DNA from: Nostocoides sp.
GTDB lineage: Bacteria; Actinomycetota; Actinomycetes; Actinomycetales; Dermatophilaceae
Reading direction: 5' to 3'
NCBI GenBank assembly: GCA_016716625.1
Contig: JADJVJ010000006.1
Span: forward strand, 372,001-436,000
Length of the DNA stretch: 64,000 nucleotides
Below are positions 1 through 8,593 of the stretch, one piece after another. Both the position numbers and the translations under genes were made by a program. The first letter of the stretch is position 1. Each line of letters opens with the position of its first letter. The notes under the pieces are model-generated. The model did not search any database. It was not told the origin of the DNA and saw only the letters and a list, made by a program, of their open reading frames with translations.

Positions 1-2
1 TG

Positions 3-203
3 GCAGTCACCTTCTGCATCGGCCTGTTCGTCGCGGTGAGCCGGCAGGCCGACCCGATCCGGTGGCGCACCCGCTGGTATGTCGTCGGCGCGTACCTGTT
101 GGTGACCCTGGCCCTCTTCGCCTTCTTCTATCCGGTCTATGCCGGGTCGGTCATCCCCTACCCACAATGGGCATGGCGGATGTGGCTGCCCAGCTGGATC
201 TGA
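3..203 (+). CDS. Protein O-mannosyltransferase, C-terminal fragment
   Basis: Frame 3 is open from the left edge to TGA at 201-203 and gives 66 residues. They contain two hydrophobic segments (around WYVVGAYLLVTLALFAFFYP) and end in YPQWAWRMWLPSWI. Actinobacterial dolichyl-phosphate-mannose:protein O-mannosyltransferases (GT39, Pmt) characteristically end this way, with a last membrane helix followed by a W-rich tail. The enzyme would transfer mannose from polyprenyl phosphate to secreted proteins at the membrane. The start lies outside the window. Only the tail is visible, so the identification rests on this terminal pattern. Confidence 0.72.
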   Translation, partial: AVTFCIGLFVAVSRQADPIRWRTRWYVVGAYLLVTLALFAFFYPVYAGSVIPYPQWAWRMWLPSWI

Positions 204-242
204 CCCGCGGGGGATGTCGGGAGCGGTGGCTAGGTTGGGGTC

Positions 243-3200
243 ATGTTCCTCCTGAGTGACCAGCTTGTCGTGAGCGCCTCGGATCTGCGGCTGGCCTCCG
301 AGTGTGAGTTCGCCGTGCTCCGCGACCTCGACGTCACCCTGGGGCGGGTGGATGTGGGGGTGCAGGAGGACGATCCTATGCGGGAGCGGCTCGCCGAACT
401 CGGGATGCTCCACGAACAGGCCCAACTGCGGGCCCTGCGCGCGGCCCACCCGGCGCAGGGTGCCGTGGTCGAACTCCCGCGGCCGACCTACTCGGTCCAG
501 GGTCTGGCCGCGGCCATGACGACCACCTTGGACGCGATGGCCGCGGGCTCAGGGGTCGAGGTGCTCTGCCAAGCCACCCTGTTCGACGGCAGCTTCGTCG
601 GCCATGTCGACTTCCTCGAGCGGACCGAGGGGGGCTGGCGGCTCTCGGACACCAAACTCGCCCGGGAGGCCACCGTCCCGGCCATGCTCCAGCTCGGTGC
701 CTATGCCGCGGTGCTCGATGCGGCCGGGGTGCCCTTGGCGCGTGAGGCCCGGCTCAGTCTCGGGTCGGGCGCCGAGGAGGGCTTCTCCGTCGCCGAACTC
801 GTGGCGGTCTACCGGGAGCGGCGCGCGCGGCTGGACGCCATACTCTCCGCCCACCGTGCCGCCGAGGGCCCGGCGCGCTGGGAGGACACCCCGACCGCGT
901 GCGGGCGCTGCGCCGTTTGTGAGGCCGAGGCAGAGGCCTCCCTCGACCTCATCCTCGTCGCCGGGGTGCGGATGCCGACCCGCCGCAAACTCCGCGAGGC
1001 CGGGATCCGCACGATCGCGGACCTGGCGAGCCGGACCGATCCGGTGCCGGAGGTGCGCGAGCGGACGCTGACCCGGCTGCGCGAGCAGGCCCGGCTGCAG
1101 CTCGACCATGACACCCACCCCGAGGAGGGTGTGCGGGCCGAGATCATCGACCCGGACGCGCTGCACCGGCTGCCGGCGCCGAGCCGGGGGGATCTCTTCT
1201 TCGACTTCGAGGGCGACCCGCTCTGGGCCGAACGCGGGTCCAGCGTGTGGGGCCTGGAGTACCTCTTCGGGATGGTCGAGGTCGATGGCGATGGCGATGG
1301 CGATGGCCCGGAGTATCGGGCGTTCTGGGCCCATGACCGGCTCGACGAGAAGGCCGCCTTCATCGCCTTCGTCGAATATGTCGAGGCACGACGCCGCCGC
1401 TGGCCCGGCCTGCACGTCTACCACTACGCGCCTTACGAGGTCAGTGCGCTCAAACGGCTCGCCGCCCGGTATGCCGTGTACGAGGACACCGTGGATCAGT
1501 GGCTGCGCGACGAACTCTTCGTCGACCTGTATGCCGTGGTGCGGGCCGCGCTGCGGGTTTCGCAGCGGTCCTACTCGCTGAAGAAACTCGAACCGCTCTA
1601 TATGCCGGCACGCTCCGGGGACGTCACCGCCGCCGGGGACTCCATCGTCGCCTATCACCGGTTCATGGCCTTGCGGGACATCGACCGGCACAACGAAGCC
1701 GACGCAGTGCTCGGCGAGATCGCGGCGTACAACCGGGACGACTGTGTCTCCACCTACCTGTTGCGGGGCTGGCTGCTCGCCCGGGCCGACGGCGAACCCG
1801 CCACCGCCCCCGCACCGGAGCCCCCCGAACCGCAGGTGGTGAGCCCGGAGCGGGCGGCCCTCATCGATCTTGAGACGCTGCTCCGAGAGCGGGTGGCCTC
1901 CCGGCGTGCGGTCGATCGCAGTGACCTCGACCAGGCCATCGCGATGACGGCATCGACCGTGCTCTTCCATGCGCGCGAGGACAAACCGAAATGGCAGGCC
2001 CATTTCGAACGTCTTCGCACCCCGGTGCGCGACTGGCGCGCCGAGGACGGCATCTTCGTCGTCGACGAGGCCGAGGTGGTTGATGCCTGGGCCGCGCAGA
2101 CACCGCGGCAGCGGCCACGCCGGATCCTGCGGCTCACCGGTGAACCGATGCGGGACGTGCCGTTGGCCGTCGGCGCGGCCGTGAAGGCGGTCTATGCGGC
2201 GCCGGCCCCCGGCGGCATCGAGGTCAAGTCCGGGCACGCCAACGGAGAGTCCTCGGCGACCGTGCAGGTGCTCGGCACGCAGGAATGGGTCGGGGCCAAT
2301 GGCCGACTGCGGCAGAGCCTCACCGTCCTGGAACTGGCACCCAAGGGCGGTGGCGAGCACACGGCATACCCGATCGCGTTGGTACCGGGCGGGTTCATGT
2401 CGACCCGGAGCATCGACGAGGCGCTGGCCGAGTTCGGTCGGCGGGTGCTCGAGAGCCTGCCCGAGTTGCCCACCTGCGTAGGCACCGATCTGCTCCTGCG
2501 GCGCCCGCCGCGACTGCGCTCCGGGGCCGCGCTGCCGGAGGTCGGCCAAGGGCCGCGCCGGCACGTCGAGGCGATCACCGAGGCGCTGTTGGCGATGGCG
2601 GACTCCTATGTCGCGGTCCAGGGGCCGCCGGGCACCGGCAAGACCTGGGTCGGCGCCCGGGTCATCGCCGCACTTGTGGAGCGCGGCTGGCGGGTCGGGG
2701 TGTGCTCGCAGTCGCATGCAGCCATCGAGAACCTGCTCACCGCCGTGGTCGAGGCTGGCCTGCCCGGCAACCTCGTCGGCAAGGAGGCCAAGGCCACGCA
2801 AACACCGAACTGGACCGCGTTGGCCTCGGCCGATGACCTGGCGGGGTTCGCCGCGGAGCGGGGCACGGGGTACGTCATCGGCGGGACGGCCTGGGATCTC
2901 ACCAACCTGCGACGGGTCGCCCGCGGCCAACTCGACCTCGTCGTCATCGACGAAGCCGGGCAGTTCTCCCTCGCCAAGACCTTGGCGGTCGCCCTCGCCG
3001 GGTCCCGGCTGCTCCTGCTCGGGGATCCGCAGCAACTCCCGCAGGTGTCCACGGGCAGCCACCCCGACCCGGTGGATGAGTCCGCGCTCGGCTGGCTGCT
3101 CGCCGGGGAGGCGGTCGCGCCGGCCGGCCGGGGCTACTTCCTGGAGACGACCTGGCGGATGCATCCCGCGCTGGCCCGGGTCGTGTCCGACCTCGCGTAT

Positions 3201-3740
3201 GACGGTGAGCTCCGCTCCGCGGAGTCGGTGACCGCTGCCCGTTCGGTCGCCGGAGTGCTGCCCGGGTTGCACGTCGTGCCGGTGGCTCATGCCGAGCGGA
3301 CGACCTCCTCACCCGAGGAGGCCGTGGTCGTGCGCGACCTCGTCGCGGGGCTCATCGGGCGGGAGCTCGTCAGCGACGGGCAGGTGCGCACCCTGCAGGC
3401 CGCCGATGTCATCGTCATCACGCCCTACAACGCCCAGGTGTCGACCATCCGTACGGCCCTGGCGCAGGCCGGGCTTGAGGAGGTCGCGGTGGGGACGGTG
3501 GACAAGTTCCAAGGGCAGGAGGCGGCGGTGGCGGTACTCTCGCTGGCCACCTCGACCGGAGGGGACGGTCGCGGGCTGGACTTCCTGCTCTCCCGCAACC
3601 GGCTCAACGTCGCCCTCTCCCGTGGGCAGGTCGCCGCCTATCTGGTGCACGCCGAGTCGCTGCGCGCGATCGCGCCCCGGTCCGCGGCCGAACTCATGGC
3701 GCTCGGCGGCTTCCTCCGGCTCATCGGGCCCGCGGGGTAA
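243..3740 (+). CDS. TM0106-type RecB-like nuclease fused to a superfamily 1 helicase
   Basis: 1165 residues. The N-terminal third looks like a RecB/Cas4-related nuclease with a cysteine cluster (CGRCAVC, near residue 221). An RNase H-like exonuclease segment follows, with the acidic motif FFDFEGDP near residue 320. The C-terminal half is a DNA2/Upf1-type SF1 helicase: Walker A GPPGTGKT at about residue 794, DEAG Walker B near 901, and the terminal RLNVALSR motif. The family is predicted to process nucleic acid; its substrate is unknown. The start is supported by TAGGTT at 231-236, six bases before the ATG, a leaderless promoter. Four perfect GATGGC repeats at 1284-1307 encode an Asp-Gly run. 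No defence or repair partner lies beside it. Confidence 0.85.
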   Translation: MFLLSDQLVVSASDLRLASECEFAVLRDLDVTLGRVDVGVQEDDPMRERLAELGMLHEQAQLRALRAAHPAQGAVVELPRPTYSVQGLAAAMTTTLDAMAAGSGVEVLCQATLFDGSFVGHVDFLERTEGGWRLSDTKLAREATVPAMLQLGAYAAVLDAAGVPLAREARLSLGSGAEEGFSVAELVAVYRERRARLDAILSAHRAAEGPARWEDTPTACGRCAVCEAEAEASLDLILVAGVRMPTRRKLREAGIRTIADLASRTDPVPEVRERTLTRLREQARLQLDHDTHPEEGVRAEIIDPDALHRLPAPSRGDLFFDFEGDPLWAERGSSVWGLEYLFGMVEVDGDGDGDGPEYRAFWAHDRLDEKAAFIAFVEYVEARRRRWPGLHVYHYAPYEVSALKRLAARYAVYEDTVDQWLRDELFVDLYAVVRAALRVSQRSYSLKKLEPLYMPARSGDVTAAGDSIVAYHRFMALRDIDRHNEADAVLGEIAAYNRDDCVSTYLLRGWLLARADGEPATAPAPEPPEPQVVSPERAALIDLETLLRERVASRRAVDRSDLDQAIAMTASTVLFHAREDKPKWQAHFERLRTPVRDWRAEDGIFVVDEAEVVDAWAAQTPRQRPRRILRLTGEPMRDVPLAVGAAVKAVYAAPAPGGIEVKSGHANGESSATVQVLGTQEWVGANGRLRQSLTVLELAPKGGGEHTAYPIALVPGGFMSTRSIDEALAEFGRRVLESLPELPTCVGTDLLLRRPPRLRSGAALPEVGQGPRRHVEAITEALLAMADSYVAVQGPPGTGKTWVGARVIAALVERGWRVGVCSQSHAAIENLLTAVVEAGLPGNLVGKEAKATQTPNWTALASADDLAGFAAERGTGYVIGGTAWDLTNLRRVARGQLDLVVIDEAGQFSLAKTLAVALAGSRLLLLGDPQQLPQVSTGSHPDPVDESALGWLLAGEAVAPAGRGYFLETTWRMHPALARVVSDLAYDGELRSAESVTAARSVAGVLPGLHVVPVAHAERTTSSPEEAVVVRDLVAGLIGRELVSDGQVRTLQAADVIVITPYNAQVSTIRTALAQAGLEEVAVGTVDKFQGQEAAVAVLSLATSTGGDGRGLDFLLSRNRLNVALSRGQVAAYLVHAESLRAIAPRSAAELMALGGFLRLIGPAG

Positions 3741-3795
3741 GGGCGGCAGGCGCGAGGAGCCAGCGCGGGCCAGAGAGACGACGCGGCAGTGAGGG

Positions 3796-4413
3796 TCAGG
3801 TGTCGTACCAGCGCCCGTCGAACGGTGGGCTGTACGCAATGAAGTCCCCGGGATGCACCGAGATGACGTAGTCACCGTCGTCGTACTGGTCAACCCGCCA
3901 CCCGAACGTCGTCCCGTCGAAGGTCCGAGTGAAGGGCTCGACGGTGATGGGCTCCAAGGTGTAGCGGCCCAGAACGGCCAGTTTCTGTTGCAGGGCGTCA
4001 GCGTTCCCGGCAGGACCTGCCTGGCCGGGCGGGAGTTCTGAGGATCGGCCCACGACACTGACCTGCATCTCATCGAAGGTCCCGTCCGCCTTCCACAGGA
4101 AGAGACCGACGTATCCCTTCTCGGCGAACAACTCCTCGCTGAGAAAGAACTTCCGCCCGTCTTCTGCGGTACCCGCGTACGGGACGTGATAGTCATCCGG
4201 TCGAATCGTGAATCGGGTAGGGGGTCCGACGAACGACGTAACCGGCGTGGGGTCGGGAGCGGATTCGCCCCAGGCCCAACGCCCAAGGGAGCGAGGGAAT
4301 CCGCCGAGCACTCCGGCCGCGACGAGCGCGGTCCCAGTGACCAATGCAGCCACGGCTGCGAGCGCGAGCAGCACGCGTCGCGAAGGGCGAAGGGGCGTAT
4401 CCACGATGTCCAA
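3796..4413 (-). CDS. Membrane-anchored protein of unknown function
   Basis: 205 residues from a TTG start; GTG at 4404 is an alternative and has GAGATT seven bases upstream. A single hydrophobic segment near residues 13-35 follows arginines, which fits a signal anchor with the rest outside the cell. The exported part is rich in Tyr, Phe and Asp and has no cysteine pair, lipobox or catalytic motif that I recognise. It is convergent with the preceding nuclease-helicase and lies beside a tRNA gene on the same strand. Codon use resembles that of its neighbours. I cannot assign a family. Confidence 0.6.
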   Translation of the reverse strand: MDIVDTPLRPSRRVLLALAAVAALVTGTALVAAGVLGGFPRSLGRWAWGESAPDPTPVTSFVGPPTRFTIRPDDYHVPYAGTAEDGRKFFLSEELFAEKGYVGLFLWKADGTFDEMQVSVVGRSSELPPGQAGPAGNADALQQKLAVLGRYTLEPITVEPFTRTFDGTTFGWRVDQYDDGDYVISVHPGDFIAYSPPFDGRWYDT

Positions 4414-4495
4414 TCTCGAGGGTTCAGTTCTGTGACAACGAAAGAACCCGCCCGGACAGCGGCGTCTGCGCTGGTCGGACGGGGTTTTCGTCGGG

Positions 4496-4568
4496 TGGAG
4501 CTGAGGGGATTCGAACCCCTGGCCTTCTCATTGCGAACGAGACGCGCTACCAACTGCGCCACAGCCCC
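4496..4568 (-). tRNA. tRNA-Ala (anticodon CGC)
   Basis: Read on the minus strand, a 7-bp acceptor stem GGGGCTG/CAGCTCC encloses a D-arm, the anticodon stem TCTCG/TGAGA and a T-arm with GGGTTCGAATCCC. The seven-base anticodon loop is TTCGCAA, giving anticodon CGC, which reads GCG. The discriminator is A and CCA is not encoded. It would decode the alanine codon GCG, common in this G+C-rich genome. Confidence 0.96.
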
Positions 4569-4734
4569 GAACTTTGTGCGGCAGCAACGATAACACCGAC
4601 GCCCCGGGCCGCCGAAACCACGTCCCTGGCGCACGGCATACCCCACGTCATACCCCACGGAAGACACGCCGAGCGACCACGCCCCCGGTGGCCCGGACCG
4701 GCGCGGCCCAGCCCAGGCGCCTACGATTCCCGGT

Positions 4735-5952
4735 ATGCGTCTGCGTCTCCCCCGCCGCCCGACTCCGCCCGCAGCGGACCCGACCGCGATCCCGAGCATC
4801 GGGGTGACCTTCGAGGACCATCGCCGCCCGGAGTGGTCCGTGCCCATGGGCATGCGCACCGCGAGCGAGTGGGCGTGGCGGTTCATCGTCATTGCTGCGG
4901 CGCTCGTGCTCGCGCTTTACGGGGTGACTTTGGTGAGCGAGGTGACCATCCCCGTCGTCGTCGCGATCCTGTTGTCGGCGCTGCTGCATCCGATCAAGCG
5001 CTCGCTGCAACGCTGGCTGCCGAACAGCGCGGCCACCGCCCTCACCGTGCTGGGAACCCTCGTCCTCCTCATCGGGCTCTTCTCCTTCGTCGGCAGCCAA
5101 CTCTCCTCGCAGATGGGCGCACTCACCGACCAGGTGTCGGCGGGCCTGGCCCAGATCCGCGACTGGGTGTCGAGCACCTTCAACGTCAGCGACACCCAGA
5201 TCACCGAGTACCTGAGCAAGGCGCGCGAAGAGTTCGCCTCGGGCTCCGGCATCGGCTCGACCGCGGCCGCGGCCGGGCTCACCGCCGGGCACGTCGTCGC
5301 GGGCTTCTTCATCGCGATGTTCACCCTCTTCTTCTTCCTCAGCGACGGCCCCGGCATCTGGAACTGGCTCGTTTCGCTCTTCCCGCGGGGCGCCCGGCAC
5401 AAGGTGCACAGCTCGGGCCTGATCGCCTGGGAACAGCTCTCCGCGTTCGCCCGAGCGACCGTGCTCGTCGCCGCGGTCGACGCCCTGGGGATCGGTCTCG
5501 GGGCGGCCATCCTCGGGGTGCCCTTTGCCGGTGGCATCGCCGTACTCGTCTTCTTCGGCGCGTTCGTGCCGGTCATCGGCGCGGCGGTCTCCGGGTTCGT
5601 GGCGATCATTCTGGCCCTCGTCGCCCTGGGCCCGATCAAGGCGCTCATCATGCTCGGCATCGTCATCGCGGTGCAGCAGCTCGAGAGCCACATCCTGCAG
5701 CCCATCCTCATCGGCCGGGCGATGTCGGTGCACCCGCTCGCGGTGATCCTCGCCATCGCGGCCGGGGTGGTTATCGCCGGCATTGTCGGTGCCCTGGTCG
5801 CGGTTCCCGTCGTCGCGGTCGCCAACGCCGTCGGTCGCCACCTGCTCGATTCCGGGGAGTCGGATGATCCTAAGGTCTTCCCCGGCCCAAGCCAGGTGGA
5901 GACCGAGTCGGCCCTTGAGGTGCCGCAGGGCGCCGACGCGCCGGGCGAGTAG
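4735..5952 (+). CDS. AI-2E family (PerM/TqsA-type) membrane transporter
   Basis: 405 residues with the layout of the AI-2E transporter family: a polar N-terminus, paired helices around residues 42-78, another near 100-125, a soluble loop of about 80 residues, then five or more helices to residue 365 and a polar tail. The conserved stretch GAFVPVIGAAVSGF and the later LESHILQPILIGRAMSVHPL are typical. Family members export small molecules such as AI-2 or ions; the substrate here is unknown. TACGAT at 4722-4727 lies seven bases before the ATG, so the mRNA is probably leaderless. It is convergent with sepX, three bases apart. Confidence 0.88.
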   Translation: MRLRLPRRPTPPAADPTAIPSIGVTFEDHRRPEWSVPMGMRTASEWAWRFIVIAAALVLALYGVTLVSEVTIPVVVAILLSALLHPIKRSLQRWLPNSAATALTVLGTLVLLIGLFSFVGSQLSSQMGALTDQVSAGLAQIRDWVSSTFNVSDTQITEYLSKAREEFASGSGIGSTAAAAGLTAGHVVAGFFIAMFTLFFFLSDGPGIWNWLVSLFPRGARHKVHSSGLIAWEQLSAFARATVLVAAVDALGIGLGAAILGVPFAGGIAVLVFFGAFVPVIGAAVSGFVAIILALVALGPIKALIMLGIVIAVQQLESHILQPILIGRAMSVHPLAVILAIAAGVVIAGIVGALVAVPVVAVANAVGRHLLDSGESDDPKVFPGPSQVETESALEVPQGADAPGE

Positions 5953-5955
5953 GCC

Positions 5956-6846
5956 TCAGCCGCCGCTGACCCGGCGCTCAGGCAGTTCGTATGCCGTCTC
6001 GTCGTTCTCCTGCGCGCTGACCGGAGCCTGGCCCGCCTCGCCGTCGCGGGCGGGAACGCCGGCGGACACCTCCGGGGCACGGGCCTTGAGCGTGTAGGTG
6101 GGCCGGGGCAACGGCACCGGATCCCAGGTCAGCGGGATGTCGTCCTCGTCGACGAGGAGCACCGGAGCGGGGTCGGGGGCGTGCACGAGTTCGACGGACA
6201 CGAACTCCTCGGACTCCAGGTCGGCGGCGTCGACGTCGACGCCGGCGGAGGGCGATTCGACCGGAATGCTCGGCGCCTCCCGGAGGGCCACGGCTGCCGG
6301 GCGGGCCCGACGTGCGGCGCGACGCTCGCGGGCCCGGGCGCGGGCCGCCTCCTCGATCCGCACGCAGGAGCGCAGCCACGCAATGGCAGCCACCAGGGCC
6401 ATCGCGGCCACAGCCGGCGCCATCCACGACACCACCGAGAATGCCGCGAGCGGTGCCGTGACAACGAACGTGAGGAGGGCCGCGACCAGGGTCAGCCCGC
6501 GAACCGGACGGGCCGGACGCGGGCGGGTGATCCGGCGATCGCCTGCGCGCGCGGAGGCGTGACCGACAGCCGGCGAGGCCGGTGGGGCCGGCGTTGCGGC
6601 CGGCGAGGCCGGCGAGGAGTCAGACGTGGGGGCGCTCGAGGCGGGTGCGGTGAGGATCGGCTGGCTTGCCGGCTCGGTGGCGCGCGCCGCCGGAGCGGCC
6701 CGGGTCTCCAAGACCCGCATCGCGTGGGAGAGTTCGTCGACGGTCCGCGCGGTCAGCGCGTGCTCGCGGCGGCGGACGGCGAACTGGACGATGAAGACAG
6801 CCCAGACCCCGATGATGACGAGGAAGATCAGGCTGGTCGGCGGCAC
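5956..6846 (-). CDS. sepX: SepX/GlpR-type divisome membrane protein
   Basis: 296 residues from the GTG at 6846; an in-frame GTG at 6876 is possible. The N-terminus PPTSLIFLVIIGVWAVFIVQ followed by RRRE matches the signature of actinobacterial SepX (annotated GlpR), a membrane protein needed for division septa in Streptomyces. Two further hydrophobic segments lie mid-protein, and the rest is proline- and alanine-rich. TACCGT at 6853-6858 sits six bases before the chosen GTG, favouring this start and a leaderless transcript; this -10 overlaps a copy of the GGCATAC word. It lies at the end of the galU-moeA-rimJ cluster, as in mycobacteria. Confidence 0.82.
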   Translation of the reverse strand: MPPTSLIFLVIIGVWAVFIVQFAVRRREHALTARTVDELSHAMRVLETRAAPAARATEPASQPILTAPASSAPTSDSSPASPAATPAPPASPAVGHASARAGDRRITRPRPARPVRGLTLVAALLTFVVTAPLAAFSVVSWMAPAVAAMALVAAIAWLRSCVRIEEAARARARERRAARRARPAAVALREAPSIPVESPSAGVDVDAADLESEEFVSVELVHAPDPAPVLLVDEDDIPLTWDPVPLPRPTYTLKARAPEVSAGVPARDGEAGQAPVSAQENDETAYELPERRVSGG

Positions 6847-6927
6847 AGCACGACGGTATGCCGCCGAAGCACCCACCGAACGGACCTGCCTCGGTGTGTC
6901 GCTGAAGTGACGTGTGTGACGGGTGGT

Positions 6928-7611
6928 TCAGGACGGCATACGCGGGCCACGACGGGCCAGGCGGTCCTGAAGGCTCTCCCCCGCAAGATCCTCGACGGTG
7001 AGCGCGAACGAACGGTGGTCGCGCCACTCACCGTCGATGTGGAGATAGCGCTGACGGGGTCCCTCGTCCCGGAACCCGAGCTTGTCGACGACGGCGAGCG
7101 AGGGCGTGTTCTCTGGTCGGATATTGATCTCGATGCGGTGCAAGCCGAGCGTGCCGAGGACATGATCGCCAGCCAAGGCCACCGCCGTCGGAACAATGTC
7201 CCGACCGGCCATGGCCTGACCGATCCAGTAGCCGACGGTGCACGAACGGAACGAGCCGAGGACGATGCTGCTCACACTGAGCTGACCGACGAGCCGGTTC
7301 TCCACGCGGATCCCGAACGGCAGCCCCCGCCCCTGAAGGCCCTCGGCGTTATAGCGCCGAACAAGCTCACCGAACGCCACAACCTCCTCGGTGTCGACCG
7401 GCGGGGTCGCATCCCACGGCCTGAGCCACTCCGCATTGGCTCGCCGTAGCCCGGTGAACGCGCGCTCGTCGGCGAGCCGGAGCGGGGACAGCTCCACCGG
7501 CAGCCCGGCAGGCGTGTGGCCCCGCAGCACCACCGGCCATTGCCTGGGGTTGCCCCTCCCAATGCGCTGGCGCGCCCACGAGATCGGCCCCCAGCCCCGC
7601 AGGCCGCTCAA
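6928..7611 (-). CDS. rimJ: GNAT family N-acetyltransferase, RimJ-like
   Basis: 227 residues. The acetyl-CoA binding core is visible: a beta-strand FGIRVENRLVGQLSVSSI followed later by the loop-helix of GQAMAGRDIVPTAVALAGDH and IEINIRPENTPSLAVVDKLGF, which is typical of ribosomal-protein or protein N-terminal acetyltransferases (RimJ/RimL). The substrate is not determined by sequence. Its ATG overlaps the TGA of mogA (ATGA at 7608-7611), so it is translationally coupled to the molybdenum cofactor genes. The same moeA-rimJ neighbourhood is conserved in mycobacteria. Confidence 0.85.
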   Translation of the reverse strand: MSGLRGWGPISWARQRIGRGNPRQWPVVLRGHTPAGLPVELSPLRLADERAFTGLRRANAEWLRPWDATPPVDTEEVVAFGELVRRYNAEGLQGRGLPFGIRVENRLVGQLSVSSIVLGSFRSCTVGYWIGQAMAGRDIVPTAVALAGDHVLGTLGLHRIEINIRPENTPSLAVVDKLGFRDEGPRQRYLHIDGEWRDHRSFALTVEDLAGESLQDRLARRGPRMPS

Positions 7612-8120
7612 TGGTCCCCACCGATGAGCTGGAGTATGGCGTGCGGCACGACCGGTCCGAGCACCGCCAGCGCATCGCGGACCCCACCGGTCGAACCAGG
7701 AAGGTTGACGACGAGGGCTTCACCGACGATGCCGGCAAGTCCGCGGGAGAGCGTCGCCGTCGGCACGCCACTGGCGACGCCGTAGGCCCGCATCGCCTCG
7801 GCGATGCCCGGCACCTCCCGTTCGAGGAGTGGTCGGGTGGCCTCCGGGGTGCCGTCTGTCGGGGTAAGGCCGGTGCCGCCGGTGGTGAGCACGACGTTGG
7901 CCCCCGAGTCCAGGGCCCGGCGTAGCGCCTGGGTCACCTCGGGGCCGTCCGAAACGACATCCGGCCCGGTGACCTCGGCTCCCCACGACCTCGCGGTGCT
8001 CGCGATGAGCTCTCCGCCCCGGTCCGGGTACACGCCCTGCGCGGCCCGCGTGGAGCAGGTAATTACGGCAAGTCGCACCCCTGCCCAGGACGGAGCCGGT
8101 GCGGAGTCGGGCCCGCTCAC
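7608..8120 (-). CDS. mogA: MogA/MoaB-family molybdopterin adenylyltransferase
   Basis: 170 residues, the usual size of a MoaB/Mog protein. The molybdopterin-binding motif VVLTTGGTGLTPTDGTPEAT (near residues 79-98) and the later NLPGSTGGVRDAL are diagnostic. The enzyme adenylates molybdopterin before MoeA inserts molybdate. It overlaps moaC upstream and rimJ downstream by four bases each (ATGA), so it belongs to one operon. Confidence 0.93.
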   Translation of the reverse strand: MSGPDSAPAPSWAGVRLAVITCSTRAAQGVYPDRGGELIASTARSWGAEVTGPDVVSDGPEVTQALRRALDSGANVVLTTGGTGLTPTDGTPEATRPLLEREVPGIAEAMRAYGVASGVPTATLSRGLAGIVGEALVVNLPGSTGGVRDALAVLGPVVPHAILQLIGGDH

Positions 8121-8590
8121 GCCTCGGCCCAGTCCCCGGAGCGGCCGCCGGATTTGGCAACGACCCGCACGTCGGTGATCCGGGCGTGCTTGTCCACGGC
8201 CTTGATCATGTCGATGAGGGCGAGCGCCGCCACCGCGACCGCAGTGAGCGCCTCCATTTCGATGCCGGTGCGGTCCGCGGTGCGCACCGTCGCGACAAGG
8301 TCCACACCGTCGTCGGCGACGATGAGGTCGACCTCGACGGCGTGCACCGCCACCGGGTGCGCGAGCGGGATGAGTTCCGGGGTGCGCTTAACGGCCTGGA
8401 TACCCGCGATCCGGGCCACGGCCAGGGCATCCCCCTTGGGGACCGACCCGTCCCGCAGAGCCGCGACCGCGGCGGCCGAGAGGAGCACCCGTCCGGCGGC
8501 CCGCGCCTGGCGCGCCGTGACCGCCTTGGCGGAGATGTCGACCATGTGGGCGCTGCCGTCGGCCCGCACATGGGTCAGGGGGCTCGTCAT
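8117..8590 (-). CDS. moaC: Cyclic pyranopterin monophosphate synthase MoaC
   Basis: 157 residues. The N-terminus (THVRADGSAHMVDIS), the segment IAGIQAVKRTPELIPLAHP with the conserved K and LCHP-like motif, and the C-terminal DMIKAVDKHARITDVRVVAKSGG all match MoaC, which converts the MoaA product to cyclic pyranopterin monophosphate in the first stage of cofactor synthesis. It starts three bases after moeA and overlaps mogA by four. No moaA, moaD or moaE lies in the window. Confidence 0.95.
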   Translation of the reverse strand: MTSPLTHVRADGSAHMVDISAKAVTARQARAAGRVLLSAAAVAALRDGSVPKGDALAVARIAGIQAVKRTPELIPLAHPVAVHAVEVDLIVADDGVDLVATVRTADRTGIEMEALTAVAVAALALIDMIKAVDKHARITDVRVVAKSGGRSGDWAEA

Positions 8591-8593
8591 GGC

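Noticed and set aside
549..3290. Open frame of 913 codons on the minus strand
   Set aside because: It lies fully antisense to the nuclease-helicase gene. Its translation has no domain pattern and is rich in Arg, Gly, Pro and His, as expected of high-G+C shadow frames.
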